DNA from: JACOMS01 sp051252005
Lineage (GTDB): Bacteria > Pseudomonadota > Alphaproteobacteria > Caulobacterales > Maricaulaceae
Assembly: GCA_051252005.1 (NCBI GenBank)
Contig: JBPOEZ010000006.1
Coordinates: forward strand, 1-64,000
DNA: 64,000 nucleotides
Direction of reading: 5' to 3'
The notes under the pieces: generated by a model
What the model was told of the DNA's origin: nothing
Databases searched by the model: none
The model's input: only the letters and a program-made list of their open reading frames with translations
Shown here: positions 55,055-63,211 of the stretch, in pieces
Layout: every line of letters begins with the position of its first letter
Numbering within the stretch: the first letter of the stretch is position 1
Made by a program: the position numbers and the translations under genes

Positions 55055-55561
55055 CTAACGGCCGCCGGGTCCGCCTCCTCCCCCTGGAACGTCTTGGTTT
55101 TGACCGCCGATTCTATCGGTCGGTAAGCGTCCAATCGTTCCAAAAACTTGTTCGAGTACGGACAGTTCGCGTCCGCGTGTCGGTGTCTTGCGATCTACAT
55201 AATTTACATATTGTCCATCTTCAATACCATATTCCGCAACTTTTGACACTTGTCCATCTTTATTAAAGGACACGGCTGTAATGCTGCGCTCTTCTACGAG
55301 CGGACGGAGATAGGCAAAGCGTTGACGCACGGAGGTCATGTAATACCACGTATCGGTTTCAAGCTCTTCGTCAAACGTGCCTTTAACGGACGGACTGCCA
55401 AGACGCGCCAGCACACTAGCTTTTGTGTCGGAATCAGGTTCGACGGCTTGAGGCTTGTCCTCAGTAGCAATATAGCCATGAGTCCTCAGAGTGGGGTTGC
55501 AGGCTGATAAAAGGCCTGCCGCCACGGTGATAAGAATTAACTTAGATGAAATACGAAACAT
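55055..55561 (-). CDS. bamE: Outer membrane assembly lipoprotein BamE
   Basis: SmpA/OmlA-family lipoprotein of the BAM complex, 168 residues. Signal peptide with lipobox LLSAC (Cys21), then the conserved KASVLARLGSPSVKGTFDEE and DTWYYMTSVRQRFAY segments. It ends in a glycine-rich tail GGGGGPGGR. Its partner bamA is at 12662-15100. Confidence 0.92.
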   Translation of the reverse strand: MFRISSKLILITVAAGLLSACNPTLRTHGYIATEDKPQAVEPDSDTKASVLARLGSPSVKGTFDEELETDTWYYMTSVRQRFAYLRPLVEERSITAVSFNKDGQVSKVAEYGIEDGQYVNYVDRKTPTRGRELSVLEQVFGTIGRLPTDRIGGQNQDVPGGGGGPGGR

Positions 55562-55656
55562 AGGCCACTTTTGTTTGCAACTTGCTTGGCAATCCCCTAC
55601 CCAATGCAGCGCGCAGAGGCAAGGCTGTTTGTGCGTAAATTAACGGAGTGTAAGAT

Positions 55657-56193
55657 ATGGGTATGCTGTCCCGCATTTTCGGTAAAGCGCGCCCGCAGGT
55701 TCGCGACGCGACGCGTCTGTATGAACGGCTCATGGCGCAGTCACGGCAGCCCGAATTTTACGGGGAAGGCAATATGCCTGATTCGTATGATGGCCGAGTC
55801 GAGGTGCTAACATTGCATATGTCTTTCGTTATGAAGGCCCTGAGCACCCACGGAGAAAGCGGGAAGCGGCTTTCTCAGGCTCTCTTTGACACGATGGTAG
55901 ATGACTTTGATATAGCCCTCCGAGAAGAAGGCTTGACTGATTCTGGCGTAAAGCGCCGGATAAAACCTATAGTGAGCCTGTTCTATGCTCGGCTTAGAGC
56001 CTTTACGGACAGTCAAGATGTGAACGCCTTGCAAGAGGCAATTAGCAAAGGGCATGCGAAAAAGATCGAAACCGAAAGCCTGGACACTTTCTCGTATAAG
56101 CTCGCCCAATATGCCTCCACCTATGACGTTCACCTTTCGGGACAAACACTTGCGGATTTGGCGCAAGCGAAGTTCAAATTTCCTGAGTTTTAA
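55657..56193 (+). CDS. Ubiquinol-cytochrome c chaperone, CBP3 family
   Basis: A 178-residue member of the CBP3 family needed to assemble the cytochrome bc1 complex. Family segment: DGRVEVLTLHMSFVMKALST, with LFDTMVDDFDIALREEGLTD downstream. It lies between bamE and plsX as in relatives. The DUF177 (YceD) gene that often follows it is absent here: only 73 nt separate it from plsX. Confidence 0.9.
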   Translation: MGMLSRIFGKARPQVRDATRLYERLMAQSRQPEFYGEGNMPDSYDGRVEVLTLHMSFVMKALSTHGESGKRLSQALFDTMVDDFDIALREEGLTDSGVKRRIKPIVSLFYARLRAFTDSQDVNALQEAISKGHAKKIETESLDTFSYKLAQYASTYDVHLSGQTLADLAQAKFKFPEF

Positions 56194-56266
56194 AAGTAAA
56201 GCCTGCTTTTATTCGCCGAGGGGTCCTCTATAAGGTATAGAAGACGACAATTCTGCCGGAGGCTTG

Positions 56267-57319
56267 ATGCCAAGCAATCTTATAATTTCTGTTGATGCAA
56301 TGGGCGGCGATGCGGCGCCCCAGATCGTGGTTGATGGAATCGCGCATTTTCTTGCTCATCAGGGCGAAGGACGCGGCTTGCATTTCAATCTGCATGGCGA
56401 CGAAGCAAAAATCAGGCCCTTGCTCGAGCAGGCGGGCCTGACTGAAGAACAATGTGATGTTTCCCATACAGATAAAGTTATCGACATGGGAGCCAAGATA
56501 TCCCAAGCGCTTCGGCGTGGTAAGGGTACAAGCATGTGGAATGCGATTGCGGATGTGAAGTCTGGCGACGCGCATGTCGGTGTTTCAGCGGGCAATACGG
56601 GCGCACTGATGGCAATGTCAAAGCTGCAACTGCGGATGAAGGCGGGCGTTCAGCGCCCAGCGATTGCCGCGCTCTGGCCACAAAAAAAAGGTATGTGCGT
56701 TGTTCTGGACGCTGGAGCAAATATTGGATGCGATGCGGCGCAGCTCACAGAATTTGCGGTTCTCGGCGAGGCGTATTACCGCGCGCTTTATAATGTCGAT
56801 AAGCCAAAAATTGGCCTACTCAATAACGGGACTGAAGAACTCAAGGGCAATGATATCATACGGGCTGCGCATGAGCGCCTAGCGGAGAGCGAGCTTGGCC
56901 TAAATTATGTGGGTTATGTCGAAGGTAACGATATTTCCATGGGCGATGCCGATGTTATCGTTACCGACGGGTTTACGGGCAATGTCGCGCTCAAAACGGC
57001 AGAGGGGACCGCGAAGCTTATTCATCATTTTTTGCAGGAAGTTTTTACCGAAAATCTTTTGTCAAAGCTGGCGGCCTTAGTGGCCTATCCGGTTTTGAAG
57101 CGGCTTTCTAAGAAAATTGACCCGCGCATGCTTAATGGTGGTGTGTTTTTGGGGCTGAATGGGTTGATGATCAAAAGCCACGGCGGGACCGATGCGCTTG
57201 GGTTCGCTAATGCGCTTAACATTGCAGCGGATTTGGCGCAGAGTAGTTTTATGGACGAAATTGACCGCACGCTGCTTGCACTGCATGATGAAGACGAAAA
57301 TATCGGATTTATAGTATGA
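56267..57319 (+). CDS. plsX: Phosphate acyltransferase PlsX
   Basis: Makes acyl-phosphate from acyl-ACP for phospholipid synthesis, 350 residues. N-terminal ISVDAMGGDAAPQIVVDGI, central VLDAGANIGCDAAQLTEFA, and VTDGFTGNVALKTAEG are characteristic. ATG 56267 is placed by GGAGG at 56259; a TTG one codon earlier is also open. Overlaps fabH by 4 nt. Confidence 0.96.
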   Translation: MPSNLIISVDAMGGDAAPQIVVDGIAHFLAHQGEGRGLHFNLHGDEAKIRPLLEQAGLTEEQCDVSHTDKVIDMGAKISQALRRGKGTSMWNAIADVKSGDAHVGVSAGNTGALMAMSKLQLRMKAGVQRPAIAALWPQKKGMCVVLDAGANIGCDAAQLTEFAVLGEAYYRALYNVDKPKIGLLNNGTEELKGNDIIRAAHERLAESELGLNYVGYVEGNDISMGDADVIVTDGFTGNVALKTAEGTAKLIHHFLQEVFTENLLSKLAALVAYPVLKRLSKKIDPRMLNGGVFLGLNGLMIKSHGGTDALGFANALNIAADLAQSSFMDEIDRTLLALHDEDENIGFIV

Positions 57320-58281
57320 CCAACATAAAATCTATTATTCGCGGTGTTGGTGCTTATTTGCCAGAACGGATTGTGACCAACACAGAACTAGCGACCCGCG
57401 TGGATACGTCCGATGAATGGATTAAAGACCGCTCAGGTATAGAGCAGCGCCATATTGCAGCGGACGGTGAATGCACATCTGATTTGGGTTTTGAAGCGGC
57501 AAAACGGGCTTTGGCCCATGCTGGTATGGACGCGCAAGAGATAGATTTAATCGTCGTGGCGACGACAACGCCAGACTATACCTTTCCGTCTACGGCCACA
57601 ATAATTCAAGAAAAATTCGGCATTCATCACGGAGCGGCCTTTGATATTCAGGCTGTGTGTAGCGGTTTCATATATGCAGTTAGCGTTGTCGATTCGATGC
57701 TTAAATCCGGCACAGCTAAGAATGCACTTGTTATCGGCGCAGAAACCTTTTCGCGTATTCTCGATTGGGAAGATCGAACAACTTGCGTACTGTTCGGCGA
57801 CGGGGCGGGTGCTTTTGTTATGTCTGCGGAAAAGGGCGGTGAGGCCGGAGTTCTGAATACGTATATTCGTGCGGATGGTCGTCACAGAGAACTGCTTTAT
57901 GTCGATGGAGGTCCATCAAAAACACAAACTGTTGGCCATGTCCGCATGGTGGGTAAGCAGGTGTTCCGGTATGCCGTGCGCGATATTTCAGGCGCTATGG
58001 AAACCTGTGCAGCCCGTGCGGGAGTTGCGATCTCTGATATTGATTGGTTTGTCCCGCATCAGGCCAATCAGCGCATCTTGGATGGGGTCGCTAAAAAGTT
58101 AAAGCTACGGCCTGAGCAGGTTGTTTCTACAGTTGCGCTTCACGCGAATACGTCTGCCGCATCTGTACCACTGGCTATGCAGGCTGCCATAGAGGATGGC
58201 CGGATAAAACGAGGGCAGCTTGTTATGCTTGAGGCATTCGGGGGTGGTTTCACATGGGGCGCAGCTCTTTTCCGGTATTAA
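57316..58281 (+). CDS. fabH: 3-oxoacyl-ACP synthase III
   Basis: Initiates fatty-acid synthesis from acetyl-CoA and malonyl-ACP, 321 residues. Catalytic triad: Cys in FDIQAVCSGFIYAV, His in WFVPHQANQRIL, Asn in ALHANTSAASVPLAM. Coupled to plsX (ATGA overlap) in the conserved plsX-fabH-ihfA-merR order. Confidence 0.97.
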   Translation: MTNIKSIIRGVGAYLPERIVTNTELATRVDTSDEWIKDRSGIEQRHIAADGECTSDLGFEAAKRALAHAGMDAQEIDLIVVATTTPDYTFPSTATIIQEKFGIHHGAAFDIQAVCSGFIYAVSVVDSMLKSGTAKNALVIGAETFSRILDWEDRTTCVLFGDGAGAFVMSAEKGGEAGVLNTYIRADGRHRELLYVDGGPSKTQTVGHVRMVGKQVFRYAVRDISGAMETCAARAGVAISDIDWFVPHQANQRILDGVAKKLKLRPEQVVSTVALHANTSAASVPLAMQAAIEDGRIKRGQLVMLEAFGGGFTWGAALFRY

Positions 58282-58315
58282 ACAGTTCTAAACACCTGCT
58301 TATATTCGTTTTTTC

Positions 58316-58345
58316 TTGCATAGAGCGCTTTTTTTTGGCTTATAT
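58316..58345 (+). promoter_or_regulatory. Putative ihfA promoter
   Basis: TTGCAT (58316-58321), an 18-nt spacer and TTATAT (58340-58345), 28 nt before the ihfA start. A plausible sigma-70 promoter, separating ihfA-merR from fabH. Confidence 0.4.
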
Positions 58346-58373
58346 AGGCCTCTGAATAAAGGGGTACGACACT

Positions 58374-58685
58374 ATGAGTACACAAACTGTGACGCGCGCA
58401 GATTTAGCTGAAGCGGTTTACCGCGAAATTGGCTTGTCACGTACGGAAAGCGCGCAGCTCGTCGAATCTGTAATCGAAAACATTATTGATGCGCTCTTGC
58501 TCGGCGAATCCGTAAAACTCGCTGGCTTCGGAACGTTCTCCTTGCGGGATAAGGCAGAGCGTATGGGGCGTAATCCCAAAACAGGTAAGGCAGTACCTAT
58601 AACATCCCGACGTGTCTTGTCCTTTAAGCCCTCTCAAGTCGTGCGGGAGCGGGTCGATGCCGCTTTGACACCCAAGCAAGAATAA
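58374..58685 (+). CDS. ihfA: Integration host factor subunit alpha
   Basis: DNA-bending protein, 103 residues. TRADLAEAVYREIGLSRTES, VKLAGFGTFSLRDKAERMGR and NPKTGKAVPITSRRVLSFKP define the HU/IHF fold; the arm tip keeps NPKTG. It sits 12 nt before the MerR gene. Confidence 0.96.
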   Translation: MSTQTVTRADLAEAVYREIGLSRTESAQLVESVIENIIDALLLGESVKLAGFGTFSLRDKAERMGRNPKTGKAVPITSRRVLSFKPSQVVRERVDAALTPKQE

Positions 58686-58697
58686 AGAGGGCGTCGG

Positions 58698-59258
58698 ATG
58701 CAATCCAAGACAACGCGAGCCTTTAGAACGATTAGCGAAGCGGGCGAAGAGCTTGGTTTGCAGCCGCATGTCTTAAGGTTCTGGGAATCTAAATTTGCAG
58801 AAATTAAGCCCATAAAACGCGGCGGTGGACGCCGTTTTTACCGGCCGGAAGATATTGAGTTTCTTCGCGGCATTAAAATTTTATTGCACGATGAAAAGCA
58901 CCCGATTAAAGACGTTCAAAAACTTATCCGTGCTAAGGGCGCTGACAGGATTGTGGAACTTGGGCGTTCTGTAGAAGCGGCTGCCAGACCAAAAGACGTC
59001 AAAGACACCGTTTTGGTGCCGCAGCGTATTTTGACTGCTTCCACTACTGATACGGAAGAAGAGGCTACGCCCGTAAAGCAAGAAACTGTCAAGCTGAAGC
59101 CTGCTGAGATTGAGTATAAAGACGTGCCGGATGAGCATGATGACGATGATGAATCAGCTGAGGCTGACGAAGAAAACACGGTCGATGTTGAGCAGTTAGA
59201 TGAGGCCTTGGAAACATTGCTTGCACTGAAAGCCCGTTGGCAACAATTTAAAAAGTAA
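58698..59258 (+). CDS. MerR-family regulator next to ihfA
   Basis: A 186-residue protein with an N-terminal MerR helix-turn-helix (TISEAGEELGLQPHVLRFWE, RRFYRPEDIEFLRGIKILL). A very acidic middle (DEHDDDDESAEADEENTVD) and a short C-terminal helix follow. No metal-binding cysteines. This gene follows ihfA in many alphaproteobacteria; its regulon is unknown to me. Confidence 0.85.
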   Translation: MQSKTTRAFRTISEAGEELGLQPHVLRFWESKFAEIKPIKRGGGRRFYRPEDIEFLRGIKILLHDEKHPIKDVQKLIRAKGADRIVELGRSVEAAARPKDVKDTVLVPQRILTASTTDTEEEATPVKQETVKLKPAEIEYKDVPDEHDDDDESAEADEENTVDVEQLDEALETLLALKARWQQFKK

Positions 59259-59344
59259 GCCCGCAGGGAGCCGATGCGGCATCTTTGCCATTGCTCCATC
59301 TGGCCTTCCTCGTTATAGAGCCGCTTACGTAAGGCAGTCGGTCA

Positions 59345-59421
59345 CGGAGTGTGGCGCAGTCCGGTAGCGCACACGCCTGGGGGGCGTGGGGTCGTAGGTT
59401 CGAATCCTATCACTCCGACCA
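59345..59421 (+). tRNA. tRNA-Pro (GGG)
   Basis: A 77-nt cloverleaf with CCA. CGGAGTG pairs with CACTCCG, the anticodon loop CTGGGGG gives GGG, and the T-arm has GGTTCGAATCC. Confidence 0.96.
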
Positions 59422-59469
59422 TTGCCTTACGTCTAACCTGTAACCGTGCGGTTATTAGATAGGCTTGTT

Positions 59470-60498
59470 ATGACTATCCATTCAGCGAAAAAATCCTCCC
59501 GTAACATTGCGCGCTGGTTGTTTTTTGTCATGATATTGGTTGTTGTCATGATTGTTCTTGGCGGCGCGACTCGCCTGACTAATTCCGGTCTCTCTATTAC
59601 GGAATGGAAGCCCATCACTGGGGCGCTACCGCCCTTAACCCATGATCATTGGGTGGCTGAATTTGAAAAATATAAGCAAATTCCTGAATTTATGGCTGAA
59701 CACCCTGGTATGGATTTGAAAGGGTTTGAGTTCATATATTTTATGGAGTGGAGCCACAGGCAGCTTGGGCGACTAATCGGACTGGCTTATGCTCTACCAT
59801 TTTTATACTTTGCTATCCGTTGCCGTCTCCCGAGGGGGAAAACCTTCCGGTTTACGGCCGTTTTACTTCTTATCGGATTGCAGGGCGTCGTCGGTTGGTG
59901 GATGGTTGCAAGCGGACTGACCCACGGGCGCGTCGATGTCAGCCAGTATAGGCTTGCAGCGCATCTCGGCATGGCGTTTATTATTCTCGCTCTTCTCTAT
60001 TGGACATGGCGTGATCAGAAAGAAGAGTGGTCGTTCCGCATGTCAAACCCCGTATTCTCGTTGGCCGCGCCGACCCTCGCAGGTTTAGTCTATTTACAGG
60101 TGTTAGCCGGAGCCTTCGTCGCCGGAACACACTCTGGTAAGGCATATAATACATGGCCACTTATGGATGGCGGGTTTGTTCCTAGCGGTTACGGCGCGCG
60201 CGAGCCCTTTTGGCGAAATGTGTTCGAAAACACAGCCGCGATTCAGTTCAATCACCGTGTCTTGGCCTATATTATAGTGGCCATGGCTATTTGGATGTTT
60301 ATGCGCGCAAGAAAATCGGGTCAGCTTAAGGCACAAACAGGACTTTTATTGGCGCTATTGGTTTGGCAGGTCGGGCTGGGCATATGGACGCTGTTGGCTG
60401 TTGCGCCTCTCAATTTGTCGTTGCTGCATCAGTTCTCAAGCATCCTCGCTTTTCTGGCGGCGATTGGATTGATGCGGGCCTCACGGCGCGGACATTAA
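59470..60498 (+). CDS. ctaA: Heme A synthase (COX15/CtaA)
   Basis: Membrane enzyme, 342 residues with eight helices, converting heme O to heme A for cytochrome oxidase. The heme-ligand His regions are visible: EWSHRQLGRLIG, YRLAAHLGMAF, FNHRVLAYIIV and LLHQFSSILAF. The N-terminus has GGATRLTNSGLSITEWKPI. The ATG at 59470 fits the family better than the one 8 codons upstream. Confidence 0.95.
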   Translation: MTIHSAKKSSRNIARWLFFVMILVVVMIVLGGATRLTNSGLSITEWKPITGALPPLTHDHWVAEFEKYKQIPEFMAEHPGMDLKGFEFIYFMEWSHRQLGRLIGLAYALPFLYFAIRCRLPRGKTFRFTAVLLLIGLQGVVGWWMVASGLTHGRVDVSQYRLAAHLGMAFIILALLYWTWRDQKEEWSFRMSNPVFSLAAPTLAGLVYLQVLAGAFVAGTHSGKAYNTWPLMDGGFVPSGYGAREPFWRNVFENTAAIQFNHRVLAYIIVAMAIWMFMRARKSGQLKAQTGLLLALLVWQVGLGIWTLLAVAPLNLSLLHQFSSILAFLAAIGLMRASRRGH

Positions 60499-60501
60499 GG
60501 T

Positions 60502-61503
60502 CTAAAATGTTTTCGCTAGTTCTCGGTTCGCGTAATCTAGGGATATGAGCACTATTCTGTTGTCCTCATGATCGCTGAGTAGAATTACGCCGTCCCCAAA
60601 TACGGTCCCCATCGGTGCGGAGGAATAGGCTATAAAGCTGGATTTTTTAATTCCGCGAATGCTGAGTCCATCTTCTATTATGAGCTTGTGAGTATTGGTT
60701 TTTTTGGTGAGTAATACCGCATGAGTGGTGCTATCTAGCCCGATATATACGTCGACGCTGACCTGAATGGCATTTGACGTATTTATAAGTTCGGGTAGGG
60801 CTTCGACGCTCCCGTTTGACAGCCGATTCCAAACGAAGGAATTGTTGTTTCTGGATGAGGTGACAACTTTACCGTCAGTTTCGCTACGGCACGATAGGGT
60901 TTTGGCATCTGACTTTATAGCTTGGCCGACATTTACTTCTGCTGCGTTGTCAGAAGAGATAGTTACAGAATAGGGGTGAACGTCTCCATTTCGAGCTATC
61001 AAGTGCGATTCTACGGTTTCTCCGCCAGAGCAAAAGCCTTCGAGAGGTAAGGAGGCAATAGAAACGGGAAGGGACGAAAAGTTATCATCCCCTGTTTGCG
61101 AAAATGCGGATATAATGCCGTCTTCTTTCACAGCGAGAATAAGGCTCTGTCCGTTTTTTTTGGCAGACGAATGAAAATCAGTAAATGGCCCAACCGATAT
61201 GAGGGCGAAGCTTTCACCTTCTGTGCTTGAGAACCATAAGCTACCAGTATCAGCGAGCGCCACGATTTGTCCGGGAAGACTTAATACAAAATTTGAGCCT
61301 TCGGTTTTTACGGCTTTGGGAATAAACCCTGCTTTTATCATGGTTTCTGGCGTATCAATATCGGAGGTCACCCGTAAAGACAGGGTGGATAAAGCCTCAA
61401 TGTCATCAGAGGTTCTCGGATCTTCAGAGGCTGAGCAGGCCCATAGAAGCCCGCAGAGGGCGCTGACCGTTAAAACGCGAAAAACATTGCTAGTCTCGAA
61501 CAT
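60502..61503 (-). CDS. Putative lipoprotein of unknown function
   Basis: A 333-residue protein with signal peptide and lipobox (LCGLLWACSAS). The mature part is beta-rich with repeated short blades (GQIVALADTGSLWF, GVILLSDHEDNRIVLISLDY), suggesting a beta-propeller. No catalytic residues recognised. ATG 61503 follows AAGGA; a longer start at 61533 would add a charged segment. Convergent with ctaA and downstream of the HisN-like gene. Confidence 0.6.
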   Translation of the reverse strand: MFETSNVFRVLTVSALCGLLWACSASEDPRTSDDIEALSTLSLRVTSDIDTPETMIKAGFIPKAVKTEGSNFVLSLPGQIVALADTGSLWFSSTEGESFALISVGPFTDFHSSAKKNGQSLILAVKEDGIISAFSQTGDDNFSSLPVSIASLPLEGFCSGGETVESHLIARNGDVHPYSVTISSDNAAEVNVGQAIKSDAKTLSCRSETDGKVVTSSRNNNSFVWNRLSNGSVEALPELINTSNAIQVSVDVYIGLDSTTHAVLLTKKTNTHKLIIEDGLSIRGIKKSSFIAYSSAPMGTVFGDGVILLSDHEDNRIVLISLDYANRELAKTF

Positions 61504-61544
61504 GATCTGGTCCTTTTGCCGTTTTGATTTCATAACGTCTTATT

Positions 61545-62369
61545 TCACGGTTTCATGGCTCGGCCAAGATAGGTGTAAAGCTCGGGCAATAAAGCGGCAT
61601 CGCCAACAGCCACGACTGCGCCGCCATCTATGCACGATCCGCCGTGCCAGTTGGTTATTTTCCCGCCTGCACCTTCAATAACGGGGATAAGCGCTCTGAC
61701 ATCACATGGCTTGAGCCCAGATTCGATTATAATGTCCATGCGGCCTTCGGACACCATGCTATAACCGTAAGCGTCAAGACCGAGGCGAGAGAATCTCGTG
61801 CCGCGTCTTATGACATTATAGGCGGCAAGTTCGCCAGCATGCAGCATTGATAGGGGCTCCGTGCACCCTAATATTGCATCTGAAAGTGCGCCGCACGGCC
61901 GAGCTTTGATAGAGGTTTTGGTCTGGCCCGTGATTTTCCACGCTTTTCCTAGCGCGCCCCAATAAGACACGTCAAGAGCAGGGTGGTCAATAAGACCGAG
62001 AACAGGCTGCCCCTTATAGCTTAGTGCGATTAGCGTACTCCACACGGGTACGCCAGCCACAAAAGCGCGAGTACCGTCAATAGGGTCGAGCGTCCAGAGC
62101 CAGTCAGACGAACCGATCACATCATCAAACTCTTCACCAGCAATGTGGTCATCGGGGCAGGCGCCTAGGATCATCTCGCGGAGTTTCCGCTCAGCATCCG
62201 TATCGGCATTGGTGACAGGGTCATAGCCGTTGTCGGCTTTGTTTATAACGGTCATGCCTCCGCTATAGAGAGGGAGCGTTATGTCCCGCGCTTGAATTTG
62301 CAGCGCGTTCATAAGTTCGCGGCGTTTATTAAGCGCCTCTAAGGGGTAATTTGTCATGCGTGGCGGCAT
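61545..62369 (-). CDS. hisN: Inositol monophosphatase family, HisN-like
   Basis: Mg-dependent phosphatase, 274 residues. Metal-site motifs GEEFDD, WTLDPIDGTRAFVAGVPVW and the C-terminal LKPCDVRALIPVIEGAGGKI are present. In alphaproteobacteria this subgroup often serves as histidinol-phosphatase; inositol phosphatase activity cannot be excluded. The start may be 62369 or four codons later. Confidence 0.82.
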   Translation of the reverse strand: MPPRMTNYPLEALNKRRELMNALQIQARDITLPLYSGGMTVINKADNGYDPVTNADTDAERKLREMILGACPDDHIAGEEFDDVIGSSDWLWTLDPIDGTRAFVAGVPVWSTLIALSYKGQPVLGLIDHPALDVSYWGALGKAWKITGQTKTSIKARPCGALSDAILGCTEPLSMLHAGELAAYNVIRRGTRFSRLGLDAYGYSMVSEGRMDIIIESGLKPCDVRALIPVIEGAGGKITNWHGGSCIDGGAVVAVGDAALLPELYTYLGRAMKP

Positions 62370-62397
62370 ATCATGCCGCCCAGCGGGACACCAGAGC

Positions 62398-62421
62398 TTA
62401 GAGCGCGCTTAAACGCTCTAA
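62398..62421 (-). terminator. Hairpin after the XRE gene
   Basis: TTAGAGCG and CGCTCTAA pair perfectly around an 8-nt loop in the 58-nt gap before hisN. There is no U-tract, so it may be a stability element or weak attenuator. Confidence 0.4.
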
Positions 62422-62427
62422 GGTAAT

Positions 62428-62838
62428 TTATGGTGCGACGAGACGCAGGTCAGCCTTGGGCGATTTGGATCCATTTTCGAGTGATTTCGCCAGATCTAAC
62501 AAGTGTTTACGCGGAGCCTCGCCCATAGAATAATAAGCGCGGACAAGATCCATTGTCTCTTTTTTGGAGAGAACGTCAGGAGCGATGAACTCTACACCGT
62601 CATCCATCTCAAGGTCGTCATCCATGAGACCTTCGTAAAAGTACTGGATTGGAACAGAAAGCGCTTCAGACAGTTCAAACAATCTTGCCGCGCTAATTCG
62701 GTTGGCACCACACTCATACTTTTGAATTTGCTGGAAGCGGATACCGACTTTATCGCCGAGGGCTTGTTGTGTGAGGCCTAGAAGCCTACGTCTGCGGCGT
62801 AGACGTTTGCCTACATAAAAGTCGATTTCGTTGGTCAT
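62428..62838 (-). CDS. XRE-family regulator (PraR-like)
   Basis: A 136-residue protein with a Cro/C1-type helix-turn-helix (LTQQALGDKVGIRFQQIQKY, ECGANRISAARLFELSEAL). A short C-terminal domain (YYSMGEAPRKHLLDLAKSLE) follows. It resembles rhizobial PraR regulators. ATG at 62838 is preceded by AGGA; ATG 62844 is two codons longer. Upstream in-frame codons to 62907 are not supported. Confidence 0.85.
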   Translation of the reverse strand: MTNEIDFYVGKRLRRRRRLLGLTQQALGDKVGIRFQQIQKYECGANRISAARLFELSEALSVPIQYFYEGLMDDDLEMDDGVEFIAPDVLSKKETMDLVRAYYSMGEAPRKHLLDLAKSLENGSKSPKADLRLVAP

Positions 62839-63033
62839 GGTCATCCTAACATTGTGGTCGCCGTGGGAGAACAGCTTCGCCAATGAGGGGAGCAAGGCCC
62901 GTGCCAACTCTGCTAGGGGTTGTTCCCCCTAAAAGGGAGCGAAATGGCGCGGATATGGACATGCTGCGCGCGAAAAGTGGACTGCCTGTCTCATTATGGG
63001 GCACTTTGTTATGAAAAATCGGCGCAGCCGTTC

Positions 63034-63063
63034 TTGAATTTTCTGAGAAGATACCCATATAAA
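63034..63063 (+). promoter_or_regulatory. Putative promoter upstream of the guaB leader
   Basis: TTGAAT (63034-63039), an 18-nt spacer and TATAAA (63058-63063). Transcription would start near 63069, only about 64 nt before a strong terminator. Confidence 0.5.
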
Positions 63064-63068
63064 TTGAG

Positions 63069-63132
63069 ACCAAGGGTTATGCTCTTAGTCAATCCTCCCC
63101 TTTGACTGGCCGCGTTCTCGCGGCCTTTTTTT
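63069..63132 (+). ncRNA. Candidate small RNA or guaB leader with anti-SD loop
   Basis: A predicted 64-nt transcript. After about 18 unpaired nt, AGTCAA (63087-63092) pairs with TTGACT (63102-63107), exposing the 9-nt loop TCCTCCCCT, which is complementary to Shine-Dalgarno sequences. The terminator stem follows directly. Anti-SD loops of this type occur in alphaproteobacterial small RNAs. No plus-strand gene lies upstream that would need this terminator. An alternative is a guaB attenuator: a tiny frame ATG...TGA (63079-63105) encodes MLLVNPPL, but its AAGGG site is only 2 nt away. Confidence 0.45.
63108..63132 (+). terminator. Strong intrinsic terminator before guaB
   Basis: GGCCGCG (63108-63114) pairs with CGCGGCC (63119-63125) over a TTCT loop, followed by seven T residues. 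It lies 79 nt before the guaB start. Confidence 0.9.
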
Positions 63133-63211
63133 ATGCACTCGTTAAAACTTTCCTTTGCGTACTGCTTTCTCTTCTGCTAACCCCCGCTTGCAAAAGTGAT
63201 AGGAGACTCCG

